64,000 nucleotides of DNA from positions 1 to 64,000 of the forward strand of contig JAIPGD010000001.1 in assembly GCA_021736305.1 (NCBI GenBank), in the 5' to 3' direction. The notes under the pieces are model-generated. The model worked only from the letters and a program-made list of their open reading frames with translations. It had not been told where the DNA came from and did no database searches. The translations under genes and the position numbers were made by a program. The first letter of the stretch is position 1. Every line of letters starts with the position of its first letter. Below, piece by piece: positions 28,973 through 38,500 of the stretch. This DNA is from Candidatus Izemoplasma sp. GTDB lineage: Bacteria; Bacillota_I; Bacilli_A; Izemoplasmatales; Hujiaoplasmataceae.

Positions 28973-31243
28973 TTGAAAATGATAGAATTAGATAATAATT
29001 CTTTAGTGTTTTCAGAAAAGAGTGCAAAACTCAATCTTTTACTTGAATTAAGGGCTAAAAAACAAATTAAAAATTTAAATTTTATTAACGGATTGAATCA
29101 TTTAACACAAGTTAAAAACACCTATCCGTTTTTTATCTATAATAATTTTAAACTTAAACCAGATTTAGCTAATCGAATAAAAAAATATTTAGCATATATA
29201 GACTGTTCAAAAACTTATAAAGATGCTAAATTAACTGAGATAAAATTAATTAAAGAAGCTTTGCTTAAAGAAAAAATTATTAGTGATTTTGATTTTACAT
29301 TTTATAAAACGATTGTATCTTTAGATAAGGCTTTAGTTCCTAAGTTTATTGATTATTATCAGGAAGTAAATTATTTTAAACAACAAGCTAAACAGGTTAT
29401 CTTAACTAAGAGTAAAAATCAAAGCGAACAAATCTATTCAATTTATGAAATGATTGTAAAATCATTAGAAGCAGAAGTTGATATTAACAAAATAAAAATT
29501 GTTAATACTAATGATTCTGATGATTATCAACTACAAAAACTATTGAATGATGCTAAAATTCCTTTAACAATCAATAAAGCAATTAGTATATCTAAATATC
29601 CAATATTTAAACAATTTAAGAAAGTGTTTAAAACTCGTTCTCTTGCTAAAGCAAAAGAGTTCTTACAAAATAACCAATTACAATATCCAGAAGTTATTAA
29701 TAAGCTTATTAATGTATTTAATCGGTATAGTGATAGTTTAATTGAAGCCAATAAATCTATTTTCATTTATGAATTAGATCAGTTAGTGATTAAACCAAAA
29801 AAATATAGTAATTCAGTTGAAATTATTAATGTTGATGATATTAATGTATATAGTGATAATTATTATTTACTAGCAAACTATATCGATGATGTTTTTCCTA
29901 AGAAAATAATCGATAATGATTATTTAACTGACAAACAAAAAGCAGAAATTAATTATTATACTTCAGAAGAATTAAATCACCATAACTTAAATTATTATTC
30001 GCATTTATTAAATTCCGTTAAAAATTTATATTTATTTATGCCTGAAAAAATTATTGATGAGACAAGATTAGCTAGATTAACCTTAAAAAGAGAAATTATT
30101 ACTAAAGCTTACAAATACAATGTTTCTTCAACAACTTATTTAGATAAAATAAATTATCTTAGATATGCTAAACTTAGATATAAATGGCTTAATTATAATC
30201 AAGAATCAAGTGACTATTTAACTTTAGACAAGTTTTATAAAACTGAGTTTAAACAATTTAATCCTCAATTTAAAGGTATCGAAAAAGCGACTTTAGATGC
30301 TTTGTTAGAAGAATATACAATTACAGGCGCTAAGATAGAAACCCTTAAACTTTGTCCATTTCAGTATTTTTTAAAATACTTGCTACGTTTTGGTGAAGCT
30401 ATCGATAATCATTATTTATTCTTTGGCAATGTAATCCATAAAGCATTAGAAAATTTAGCTATAAATCCTGATTATGATTATAGAGAATTAGTATATAATC
30501 AAACTGATTTTCCTGAAGATATTTTTTACAAACGAAATATATTTAATGATGTATTAATTGATATTATTGAATATATTGCTTTTGAAACAAAAAAATTACA
30601 TAGTAAAACCTTATATAATAAGTTAATAACTGAAGAAAAATTTTCTTTTAAATTAGCTGAAAATGATCGTTTCTTTATAAAAGGTATTATTGATAAAATA
30701 ATGATTGATACTGAGAATAAATATTATGCAATCATTGATTATAAATTCTCTGATAAAACTTTTTCAGTTAGTGAGTTTAATCGGGGGTTAAAACAACAAC
30801 TACCATTTTATTTGTTCGCTTATAATCATTTAAGCGATATTTCACCAAGCGGAATATTCTACCAACAAACTTCTAAAAACCGCGAAAAGGTTTATAAGAA
30901 AAGTGATAATCGTTTAAATGGAATTTATTTAAATGATGTAGAGCAAATGAAACGTTTTGATCCAAATGGAGAAAGTGTATTAGGACTTAGTTATACTAAT
31001 TCTGGTTTAAGAAAAAGCCCAAGGGCTTTATCTGAAACAGATTTTTTACAATTACTTGACAAAGTAAGAGATTATATTTATGAAGCTGCTAATAAGATTG
31101 AATCAGGAGATTTTAAAATAGATCCAATTTTATCTGAAGAACAAAATAATACTTCCATTAGTTGTTTATATTGTGAATTTGCTAGTATATGTTATTTAAA
31201 GAATAAGAATGTAAAAGGTGTTAATGATGAAGTATACAACTAA
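28973..31243 (+). CDS. addB: AddB-like nuclease subunit (short form)
   Basis: C-terminal PD-(D/E)xK region (GNVIHKALE...YYAIIDYKFSDK...QLPFYLFAY) and cysteines LKLCPFQY / CLYCEFASIC; upstream of addA. Confidence 0.78.
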   Translation: MKMIELDNNSLVFSEKSAKLNLLLELRAKKQIKNLNFINGLNHLTQVKNTYPFFIYNNFKLKPDLANRIKKYLAYIDCSKTYKDAKLTEIKLIKEALLKEKIISDFDFTFYKTIVSLDKALVPKFIDYYQEVNYFKQQAKQVILTKSKNQSEQIYSIYEMIVKSLEAEVDINKIKIVNTNDSDDYQLQKLLNDAKIPLTINKAISISKYPIFKQFKKVFKTRSLAKAKEFLQNNQLQYPEVINKLINVFNRYSDSLIEANKSIFIYELDQLVIKPKKYSNSVEIINVDDINVYSDNYYLLANYIDDVFPKKIIDNDYLTDKQKAEINYYTSEELNHHNLNYYSHLLNSVKNLYLFMPEKIIDETRLARLTLKREIITKAYKYNVSSTTYLDKINYLRYAKLRYKWLNYNQESSDYLTLDKFYKTEFKQFNPQFKGIEKATLDALLEEYTITGAKIETLKLCPFQYFLKYLLRFGEAIDNHYLFFGNVIHKALENLAINPDYDYRELVYNQTDFPEDIFYKRNIFNDVLIDIIEYIAFETKKLHSKTLYNKLITEEKFSFKLAENDRFFIKGIIDKIMIDTENKYYAIIDYKFSDKTFSVSEFNRGLKQQLPFYLFAYNHLSDISPSGIFYQQTSKNREKVYKKSDNRLNGIYLNDVEQMKRFDPNGESVLGLSYTNSGLRKSPRALSETDFLQLLDKVRDYIYEAANKIESGDFKIDPILSEEQNNTSISCLYCEFASICYLKNKNVKGVNDEVYN

Positions 31244-34200
31244 ACAACTACAAGCTATTAATCACGAAGGCGAAAATATCTTAGTTTCAGCTAGTGCTGG
31301 TTCAGGCAAAACTGGAGTTTTAAAAGCAAGAGTAATAAGGAAAATAAAAAATGGTGTTGATATAGATAAACTAATTGTTTTAACCTTCACAAAAGCCGCA
31401 GCTGAAGAAATGAAATCAAGAATTATTAAAGAATTAGAAGAATTAGAGTTAACTGAACAAATTATCAAACTTGATAATGCAATAATTTCAACCTTTGATG
31501 CATTTACCCTAAGGTTAGTTAATGAATATCATTATTTATTGCATTTACCTGGAGATGTTTCTATATCAGATAAAATCTTAATTGATATGGAAAGTAAGAA
31601 CTTATTAAAAGATATTATAAAAGAATATTATCAAAGAGATGATCAAGAGTTCCATCAATTAGTTAAGTTACTTTTCGCTAGTAATGATGATTTCTTAGAA
31701 AAGGCGATTTTAACTGTAGCGAAAGGGATAAAAAAAATTCCTAACTATCAGACATTAATAAAAGATTATAATAATCAATTTTTTACTGAGGAATTATTTC
31801 AATCAGCTTATAAGAAATATTTTGAATATATAAAAGCTGATATTATAAAAATTTTTAATAAGTTTTTAGAGTATTATGATGAAAATTATAATCAATATGA
31901 TATTGCAAGTAACCAATATTTAGAACAGGTTAAACAATTATATGTTGATTTAGTAAATGAAACAAATCCTGATAAAATCATTGAAATGGTTAAAGACTTT
32001 AAACATCCAAGTAAACCGAGAAAGCCAAAGGAAGTTGATGTATATTTAGAAGCTGATCCTTATAAGCCTTTACTTAAAAAGCTAAAACAAGAATTTGAAG
32101 AAAACCTTATTGAAGGTTATGCCTTAGATAAAACCAAGGTTTTAGAGTCTAAACCTAGAGCTAAAATCATTTTAGAAATGGCAAGTAAATATCTTTTGCG
32201 ATTAAGCGAACTTCAATATGAAAAATCACTTTATTCTTATGATGATATTATGAGTTTTGCGATAAGATTGTTTGAAGAGAATCCAGATATTAAGCATAAA
32301 TATATAAATTCTATTGATGAGATTTTAGTTGATGAATATCAAGACACAAATGATTTACAAGATTATTTTATTTCACTCATCAGCAATAATAATATCTTTA
32401 TGGTTGGTGATGTTAAACAATCAATTTATCGTTTTCGGGATGCTAACCCAAAAAACTTTACCCGAATTTTTAATGAATACGAAGAAAAAAATACTGGAAA
32501 GGCAATTCGATTAAAAGAGAATTTTAGATCTAATCAATACTTACTTGATGTAATTAACACTTTATTTTTAAACATTATGAGTGAAAAATTAGGTGGAGTT
32601 AATTACAAGGATAACCATAGTTTAATCAGTGGATATGGTGAAGATTATGGTTTAAATGAAAAAAATAATCCGATTATTGAACATTACTATAACTCTGAGG
32701 CTATTTTAGAAAAACATGAAGACTTATCAAAATCAGAGATTGAAGCTCATATTGTTGGTAAATCTATTGTAAAGAAAATTGCAGATAGACAGCCTATCTT
32801 TACTGGCGAAGAATTTAGACCAATTGAATATAAAGATATAACTATTTTGGTGGACAGAAAAACTTCTTTTTCTAAATATAAAAAGATTCTTTCTTCATAC
32901 GGGATTCCAATTGATGTATATAGTGATGAAGAGTTTGTTGAGACTGAAGAAATTATCTTTTTGTTTCAGTTTTTGTTATTGATTCAAACTTTTAGAGAAA
33001 AAGAAGTGTTCAATAAATATTTTAAAAAAGCATTTTATTCGGTTTCTAGATCTTTTGTTTATCAAATTGAAGATCAAATCATTATTGACTTTTTGGTTAA
33101 TGAAGATTTTAATAAAGGTTTTACTTTTGATAGATTAGATAATTACTCTGATTTTAAAAAACTTAAAACTGATCTTGAAGGTTTATTAGAAATTGTTGAT
33201 AAAGTTCCTAATTATCAAGTGATAGATGAGATCTATAACCGACTTAATATTTATGGTAAGATTGCTGAATTAGATAATCCTGAAGCAAAAGAGAATAAGT
33301 TAGATTATTTCCGTGAATTAGTCTTTTCCCAAAAAGAAACAGGTTTTAATGATTTAATTGCTTATTTAGAGTTTATTAATGAACAATCTAATTTAGATAT
33401 CGAGTATAATGAAACTAGAGAAGATATAAATGCAATTAAATTAATGACAATTCATAAAGCAAAAGGATTACAATTTCCAATTGTATATTTAATCGGTTTA
33501 AATAAGAAATTTAATTTTACTGAGAATAAAGAATTATTTAATTTTTCTCCAAGATATGGTGTGCTAACTCATTCATATCATCAAGGTTTTCATCGGAACT
33601 TTTTAGAGAATTTATATTTGCGGGAAATCTCAAGTGAAGATGATTCTGAAAAAGTAAGATTACTTTATGTTGCTCTTACAAGAGCGAAAGAAGAAATTAA
33701 TTTAGTTTTAGAAGCAATTGAAGATTTTAAATTTGAAAAAATAGCATATAATAAGTATATAGAAATGTTATATGATGGATTAAATTTAGAGCCATATGAT
33801 ATTATTTTTGATTTAACAATGCCAAAAGCTAAAACTGCAAAAGCAAAAACTGAAGTTAAAACCTCTTTAGAAAAATTAAGATTTGACTTTAAAAAACAAT
33901 TAGAAGAAGAAAAATCGTATTCTAAAACAACAAATAAGTTTATTAGTGATGATACTTTAAAAGCTATTCAATATGGTGATGAGATTCATAAGTTATTAGA
34001 AAAAATAGATTATAATAATCTTGATGAATCATTAGAAATTTTACCAGACAATATTAAAGCAAGTATTATTAGTTTAACTAATACTAAATTATTTAAAGGC
34101 TTTAATAATCCAACTTTCTATCAAGAATATGAATTCTTTGATCAACAAAATAACCGATATATAAATGGTATAATTGATTTGTTAGTAATTGATGAAAATA

Positions 34201-34358
34201 AAGCGTATATCATTGATTATAAGTTGAAATCAATCAATGATGAGGCTTATATTGAACAATTAAAAGGTTATAAACAATATTTAAAAAAGGTAATAGATTT
34301 AAAAATCGATGCTTACTTATATTCTTTAATAGATAGGGACTTAAAACAGATAATTTGA
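31224..34358 (+). CDS. addA: ATP-dependent helicase/nuclease AddA
   Basis: UvrD-type motifs SASAGSGKT, LTFTKAAAEEM, ILVDEYQDTN, VGDVKQSIYRFR, MTIHKAKGLQFPIVYL, RLLYVALTRAK; nuclease AYIIDYKLK. Confidence 0.93.
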   Translation: MMKYTTKQLQAINHEGENILVSASAGSGKTGVLKARVIRKIKNGVDIDKLIVLTFTKAAAEEMKSRIIKELEELELTEQIIKLDNAIISTFDAFTLRLVNEYHYLLHLPGDVSISDKILIDMESKNLLKDIIKEYYQRDDQEFHQLVKLLFASNDDFLEKAILTVAKGIKKIPNYQTLIKDYNNQFFTEELFQSAYKKYFEYIKADIIKIFNKFLEYYDENYNQYDIASNQYLEQVKQLYVDLVNETNPDKIIEMVKDFKHPSKPRKPKEVDVYLEADPYKPLLKKLKQEFEENLIEGYALDKTKVLESKPRAKIILEMASKYLLRLSELQYEKSLYSYDDIMSFAIRLFEENPDIKHKYINSIDEILVDEYQDTNDLQDYFISLISNNNIFMVGDVKQSIYRFRDANPKNFTRIFNEYEEKNTGKAIRLKENFRSNQYLLDVINTLFLNIMSEKLGGVNYKDNHSLISGYGEDYGLNEKNNPIIEHYYNSEAILEKHEDLSKSEIEAHIVGKSIVKKIADRQPIFTGEEFRPIEYKDITILVDRKTSFSKYKKILSSYGIPIDVYSDEEFVETEEIIFLFQFLLLIQTFREKEVFNKYFKKAFYSVSRSFVYQIEDQIIIDFLVNEDFNKGFTFDRLDNYSDFKKLKTDLEGLLEIVDKVPNYQVIDEIYNRLNIYGKIAELDNPEAKENKLDYFRELVFSQKETGFNDLIAYLEFINEQSNLDIEYNETREDINAIKLMTIHKAKGLQFPIVYLIGLNKKFNFTENKELFNFSPRYGVLTHSYHQGFHRNFLENLYLREISSEDDSEKVRLLYVALTRAKEEINLVLEAIEDFKFEKIAYNKYIEMLYDGLNLEPYDIIFDLTMPKAKTAKAKTEVKTSLEKLRFDFKKQLEEEKSYSKTTNKFISDDTLKAIQYGDEIHKLLEKIDYNNLDESLEILPDNIKASIISLTNTKLFKGFNNPTFYQEYEFFDQQNNRYINGIIDLLVIDENKAYIIDYKLKSINDEAYIEQLKGYKQYLKKVIDLKIDAYLYSLIDRDLKQII

Positions 34359-34367
34359 GGTGATAAT

Positions 34368-35297
34368 GTGGAACAACTTGAAAAAGCAAAACAATTATAT
34401 ATCGCTAAGAAATATAAAGATAGCTTTAACTTGTTTAAAACTCTCGCTGATTCATTGCCTGAGGCAAGTTATTATTTAGGTATGCATTATTACTTAGGGT
34501 TAGCTACTAAACAAAAATACGATTTAGCTTATGAAGCGTTTAAACGTTCTTGGGAGGGATTATATCCTGAGGGTATTTATATGTTGGGTAGATTGTATGA
34601 AACGGGTAGAGGGGTTAATAAAAACCTTAAACAAGCAATTAATCTTTATCAAGCTGCAAAAGACTCTGAGAATGCAAAATTGCGTTTAGCAATTATGTAT
34701 GAAGAAGGTATAGGCTGTGATAAAGATTTAGCCAAAGCAATTAAACTATATAATGATTTACAAAAATTAGGTAATAGTTTTGCAATGTATAAAATCGGTA
34801 GATTTTATTTACAGGGTAAAGGTTTAAAGAAAAATTTAAATAATGGATATAAATGGTTAAATAAAGCACTTTCTAAAGGTAATCTTTTAGCTATGAATTA
34901 TTTTCGTTTGATTGGTTCAAGAGCTAAAGAAGATATTCGTTCGACTACAGAAATCTATAAACAAGCATTAGGAGCGATAAAAAAAGAACAAAAACAAGTT
35001 GCGCTTTCTTTATTAGAAATCGCTGCTAAAGAAGGTTTAGTAGAAGCTTGTTTTACCCTTTATAGGATGTATTTAACTGGTAAATTAGTTAAAAAAGATG
35101 AAGCTCAAGCCTTTAAGCAATTATTAAAGTATCAAGATTTAAATGATAAAGATCTTTATTATGAAATCGGTATGTGTTATGAAAAAGGAATTGGTGTCGA
35201 TTCTTCATATTATCGTGCCGGAATTTTCTATAAAAAAGCGATGGAACTTGATCACGAAGACGCAAAGATAGCTTTAAGAGAATTAAGGGGGTATTAG
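34368..35297 (+). CDS. Sel1-repeat protein
   Basis: Repeats such as ASYYLGMHYYLGLATKQKYDLAYEAFKRS and LRLAIMYEEGIGCDKDLAKAIKLYND. Confidence 0.85.
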   Translation: MEQLEKAKQLYIAKKYKDSFNLFKTLADSLPEASYYLGMHYYLGLATKQKYDLAYEAFKRSWEGLYPEGIYMLGRLYETGRGVNKNLKQAINLYQAAKDSENAKLRLAIMYEEGIGCDKDLAKAIKLYNDLQKLGNSFAMYKIGRFYLQGKGLKKNLNNGYKWLNKALSKGNLLAMNYFRLIGSRAKEDIRSTTEIYKQALGAIKKEQKQVALSLLEIAAKEGLVEACFTLYRMYLTGKLVKKDEAQAFKQLLKYQDLNDKDLYYEIGMCYEKGIGVDSSYYRAGIFYKKAMELDHEDAKIALRELRGY

Positions 35298-35298
35298 A

Positions 35299-37017
35299 AT
35301 GAGCAAAAGTTATACACCCAAAGAATTGAATGATTTAGGCGATAAACATTTTTATGGAAAAAATATTACAAAAAATATAGAAATTGCCTATACTTATTAT
35401 AAACAAGCAGCCGATATGAATAATCCTATCGGTATTTACAACGTTGGAAAATATTATGAAGCAAAACAAGAGTTTAAAAAAGCTTTTTATTACTATGAAA
35501 AGGCGACTGAATTAGATTATGGAAAAGCTTATTTAAAAATATATAAGTTTTATTTAGACGGAATTGGCACAAGAAAAAGTAAAAAACGCGCTTTTAAGTC
35601 TTTAAAAACTGCGATTGATAATAATGAAATTAGCGCGTATCATTTATTAGGTAAATTATACGAAAAAGGTATTGGTACTAAGAAAAACCCTGATAAGGCT
35701 TATGATTTATATGAATTATCAGCTAACAGAAATAATCGTGAAGGAATGTATTTATTAGGTGAATTTTTATTAAAACAAAAGAATAAAGATAAAGAACATG
35801 AAAATGCGTTTTATTGGTTAGATAAAGCTGCAGGTTTAGGCTATGAAGTTGCGATACATCGTTTAAAGAATTTATATAAACTTCCACACCCCTTCCTTTC
35901 TAAACGTTCAGAATTATATTTAGAGGAAATGATATTTCATTATGATGAGTTACTTGCTAAAGCAAAAGATATTAATGCTTTAGAAAGAGTAGCTTTAGCT
36001 TACTTTGAAGGTAGAACATTTTTACAGGTAAACTACGCTAAAGCTTTCCAATATTTTAAATTATTACATGAAGCTGATCATACATTAGGATATTTAGGTT
36101 TAGGTAAACTCTATCTTTATGGTTTAGGGGTAAAAAAAGATTATGACCAAGCAAGAGACTATTTAGAAATAGCAAGTTCTAGAAACATCTCAGAAGCGAA
36201 GAGTTTAATTGGTGATATTTTCCGCCATGGTTATGGCGTAGATATTGATTACAATAAAGCAAAAGAATATTACTTAGCCGCAGCTGAAGATGATTTTATC
36301 GATGGGTTAATCAATCTTAGTTTATTGCATTATCGTCAACAAATTAAGAATTCAAGTAATTTATCAGCTTTTACTTATATCAAGCGGGCAGTAGAAAAAG
36401 ACAATCCTAAAGCATATTTTTGGCTTGGTCATTATTATGAATTAGGTATAGGAACTGATAAAGATATTGATGAATCTATAAAAGCATATAAAAAAGCTAT
36501 TCAATTAGGTAATAATGCTTCAAGATATAAATTAGCAAAATTATTATATAAACAAATTAGAACTACTAAAATGTCTAAAAGAAAACAAGCATCTGGCTTT
36601 CTTGAAGTCAAAGAATTATTGTTTACCTATTTAGAAAATGTTGATATTGATAATCGTCTTAAAGCAATGTATCTATTAGGGGATTTATATAAAGAGCCTA
36701 ACTTTGCATTAGCATCAGAAAAAATATCAAGATATTATTATGAATTAGCTGCAGAAAATGGTTATTCAAAAGCTATGAACCGGTTATTTGAGCTATTTAA
36801 AGAAAGTGATTTTTCTAGAGCACTTAAATGGCTAGAGAAATCATGTGAAAACCCTAGTGATGGTGAAGAATTATATCTATTGGGAAAACTTTATGAAAAA
36901 GGTTATAAAACATTAGAAAAAGATTTAGTTAAAGCTGAAAAATTATTCACTAAATCAGCTGAATTAAATTATACAAAAGCAAAAGAACAATTAATGTTTC
37001 ATGAAAACAATACATAA
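35299..37017 (+). CDS. Sel1-repeat protein
   Basis: Many Sel1 repeats (AYHLLGKLYEKGIGTKKNPDKAYDLYELSA, AYFWLGHYYELGIGTDKDIDESIKAYKKAI). Confidence 0.87.
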   Translation: MSKSYTPKELNDLGDKHFYGKNITKNIEIAYTYYKQAADMNNPIGIYNVGKYYEAKQEFKKAFYYYEKATELDYGKAYLKIYKFYLDGIGTRKSKKRAFKSLKTAIDNNEISAYHLLGKLYEKGIGTKKNPDKAYDLYELSANRNNREGMYLLGEFLLKQKNKDKEHENAFYWLDKAAGLGYEVAIHRLKNLYKLPHPFLSKRSELYLEEMIFHYDELLAKAKDINALERVALAYFEGRTFLQVNYAKAFQYFKLLHEADHTLGYLGLGKLYLYGLGVKKDYDQARDYLEIASSRNISEAKSLIGDIFRHGYGVDIDYNKAKEYYLAAAEDDFIDGLINLSLLHYRQQIKNSSNLSAFTYIKRAVEKDNPKAYFWLGHYYELGIGTDKDIDESIKAYKKAIQLGNNASRYKLAKLLYKQIRTTKMSKRKQASGFLEVKELLFTYLENVDIDNRLKAMYLLGDLYKEPNFALASEKISRYYYELAAENGYSKAMNRLFELFKESDFSRALKWLEKSCENPSDGEELYLLGKLYEKGYKTLEKDLVKAEKLFTKSAELNYTKAKEQLMFHENNT

Positions 37018-37034
37018 AAAATACGAGGTGAAAA

Positions 37035-37829
37035 ATGAATTATTTTTTAGCATTAACGGATATTAATGAAGTAAAAGAAGCATGGTGGTTATATTTAATT
37101 GGTATTTTTGTTTCACTTTTCATTATTGGTGGTGCACTTTTCTTTGCTTATAAAGCAAAACAAAGAGCAAAAGAGTTAGAAATGGATGGAAAAACTTTAA
37201 AAAAAGTTGTTATTACTAGTATAAGTTTTTCCATCTTACCTTCGATTGGTATTTTTATCGGGGTTATTACGATGGCAGGTCTTTTAGGAATACCTTTGCC
37301 TTGGGTTAGATTGAGTGTTTTAGGGGCTTTGCATTATGAGTTAATGGCAGTTAAAATTGCTGCTGATGGTGTTTCAGTAGCTTCCTTAACTATTCAAAAC
37401 TTTGTGACAATTAGTTTTGTAATGACAATCGCAATAATTTGGGGGGCATTATTTGCCTTGTTTTTCTTTAAAAAATATCAAAAATCAATTGTTGATAAAG
37501 CTGATGTGAAAAATAAAAAAGGTTTTGCTAACTTATTGTTTCAATCAGTATTTATTGGTTTAATCGCGGCTTTCTTTGGTGATGCATTTGCGAAAATATT
37601 TAATTATGAAACTGAAGAAATTGTCGATGGGGTGTTTACTGGAGTCACAACTAATAATCCAACAATTGTGCCGGTAGTTGTTTTTGTTAGTGCATTTATT
37701 ATTATGGCGGGTTTTGATTATTTAATTAAACATAAAAATGTTAAATGGTTGGAATACTTTCAACTATCATTATCGATGATTCTTGCAATGACAATTGCAG
37801 TCCTTCTAGGTTTAGGAGGTATCTATTAA
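37035..37829 (+). CDS. DUF5058-like integral membrane protein
   Basis: Multi-pass protein; resembles the DUF5058 pattern (uncertain assignment). Confidence 0.55.
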   Translation: MNYFLALTDINEVKEAWWLYLIGIFVSLFIIGGALFFAYKAKQRAKELEMDGKTLKKVVITSISFSILPSIGIFIGVITMAGLLGIPLPWVRLSVLGALHYELMAVKIAADGVSVASLTIQNFVTISFVMTIAIIWGALFALFFFKKYQKSIVDKADVKNKKGFANLLFQSVFIGLIAAFFGDAFAKIFNYETEEIVDGVFTGVTTNNPTIVPVVVFVSAFIIMAGFDYLIKHKNVKWLEYFQLSLSMILAMTIAVLLGLGGIY

Positions 37830-38488
37830 TGGAAAACGCATATAGAGATAAAATGCATTTATATGGTAGAATTTTTGTTGTTATGGGAATAATCGTTATG
37901 TTTTTAGTTCCCGTAGTTACTTGGACGATAACTGGGGTTGCTCCTAATTTTGATCAATTAGTTGTAGGAGTAATTGCATTAAGTGTTATTTATTTGCCTG
38001 GAGGGATTATTGAAGTATTAACTTATGGTCCTATTTTAGGTACATCAGCTACTTATTTAGCTTTTATTACTGGTAATTTAGTGAATTTAAAGATTCCGTG
38101 TGTTATGAATGCTAGAGATGTAGCTAATACAGAAATCAATACAGAAGAAAACGAAGTAATTTCAACAATAGCTGTAGCTTTTTCGACAATAACAACTATT
38201 GTTATTATGGGCTTAGGAGTTTTATTGTTAATTCCTTTAAAACCATTTTTAAACTCAGAAGTTTTAAAACCAGCCTTTGATTGGGTTGTCCCTGCTTTAT
38301 TTGGAGCTTTGGGTTATAAATACTTTAAAGGAAACTTTAAACTCGCAATTGCTCCAATGGCTTTTGTAATTATTCTTTCAATTATCGCACCAAAATTTGT
38401 TTATGGAAATGTTGTAATTATGATTTTGTTATCTGCATTAATTACAATATTAGTAGCGAGAATTTTATTTGTTAAAAATAAAATTTAG
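37829..38488 (+). CDS. Integral membrane protein, possible partner of the preceding membrane protein
   Basis: TAATG overlap with the upstream gene; multi-pass; ORF track start 37745 lies inside the upstream gene. Confidence 0.55.
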   Translation: MENAYRDKMHLYGRIFVVMGIIVMFLVPVVTWTITGVAPNFDQLVVGVIALSVIYLPGGIIEVLTYGPILGTSATYLAFITGNLVNLKIPCVMNARDVANTEINTEENEVISTIAVAFSTITTIVIMGLGVLLLIPLKPFLNSEVLKPAFDWVVPALFGALGYKYFKGNFKLAIAPMAFVIILSIIAPKFVYGNVVIMILLSALITILVARILFVKNKI

Positions 38489-38500
38489 ATAGGAGATTAT

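Noticed and set aside
31224-34358. AddAB plus Sel1 cluster considered as an anti-phage defence island
   Set aside because: AddAB is a housekeeping repair enzyme and no defence-specific effector domain was recognised; only the Sel1 linkage is kept as a finding.
37745-37828. ORF-track start of the second membrane protein at 37745
   Set aside because: Lies inside the upstream gene; ATG 37829 with GGAGGT and TAATG overlap is the better start.
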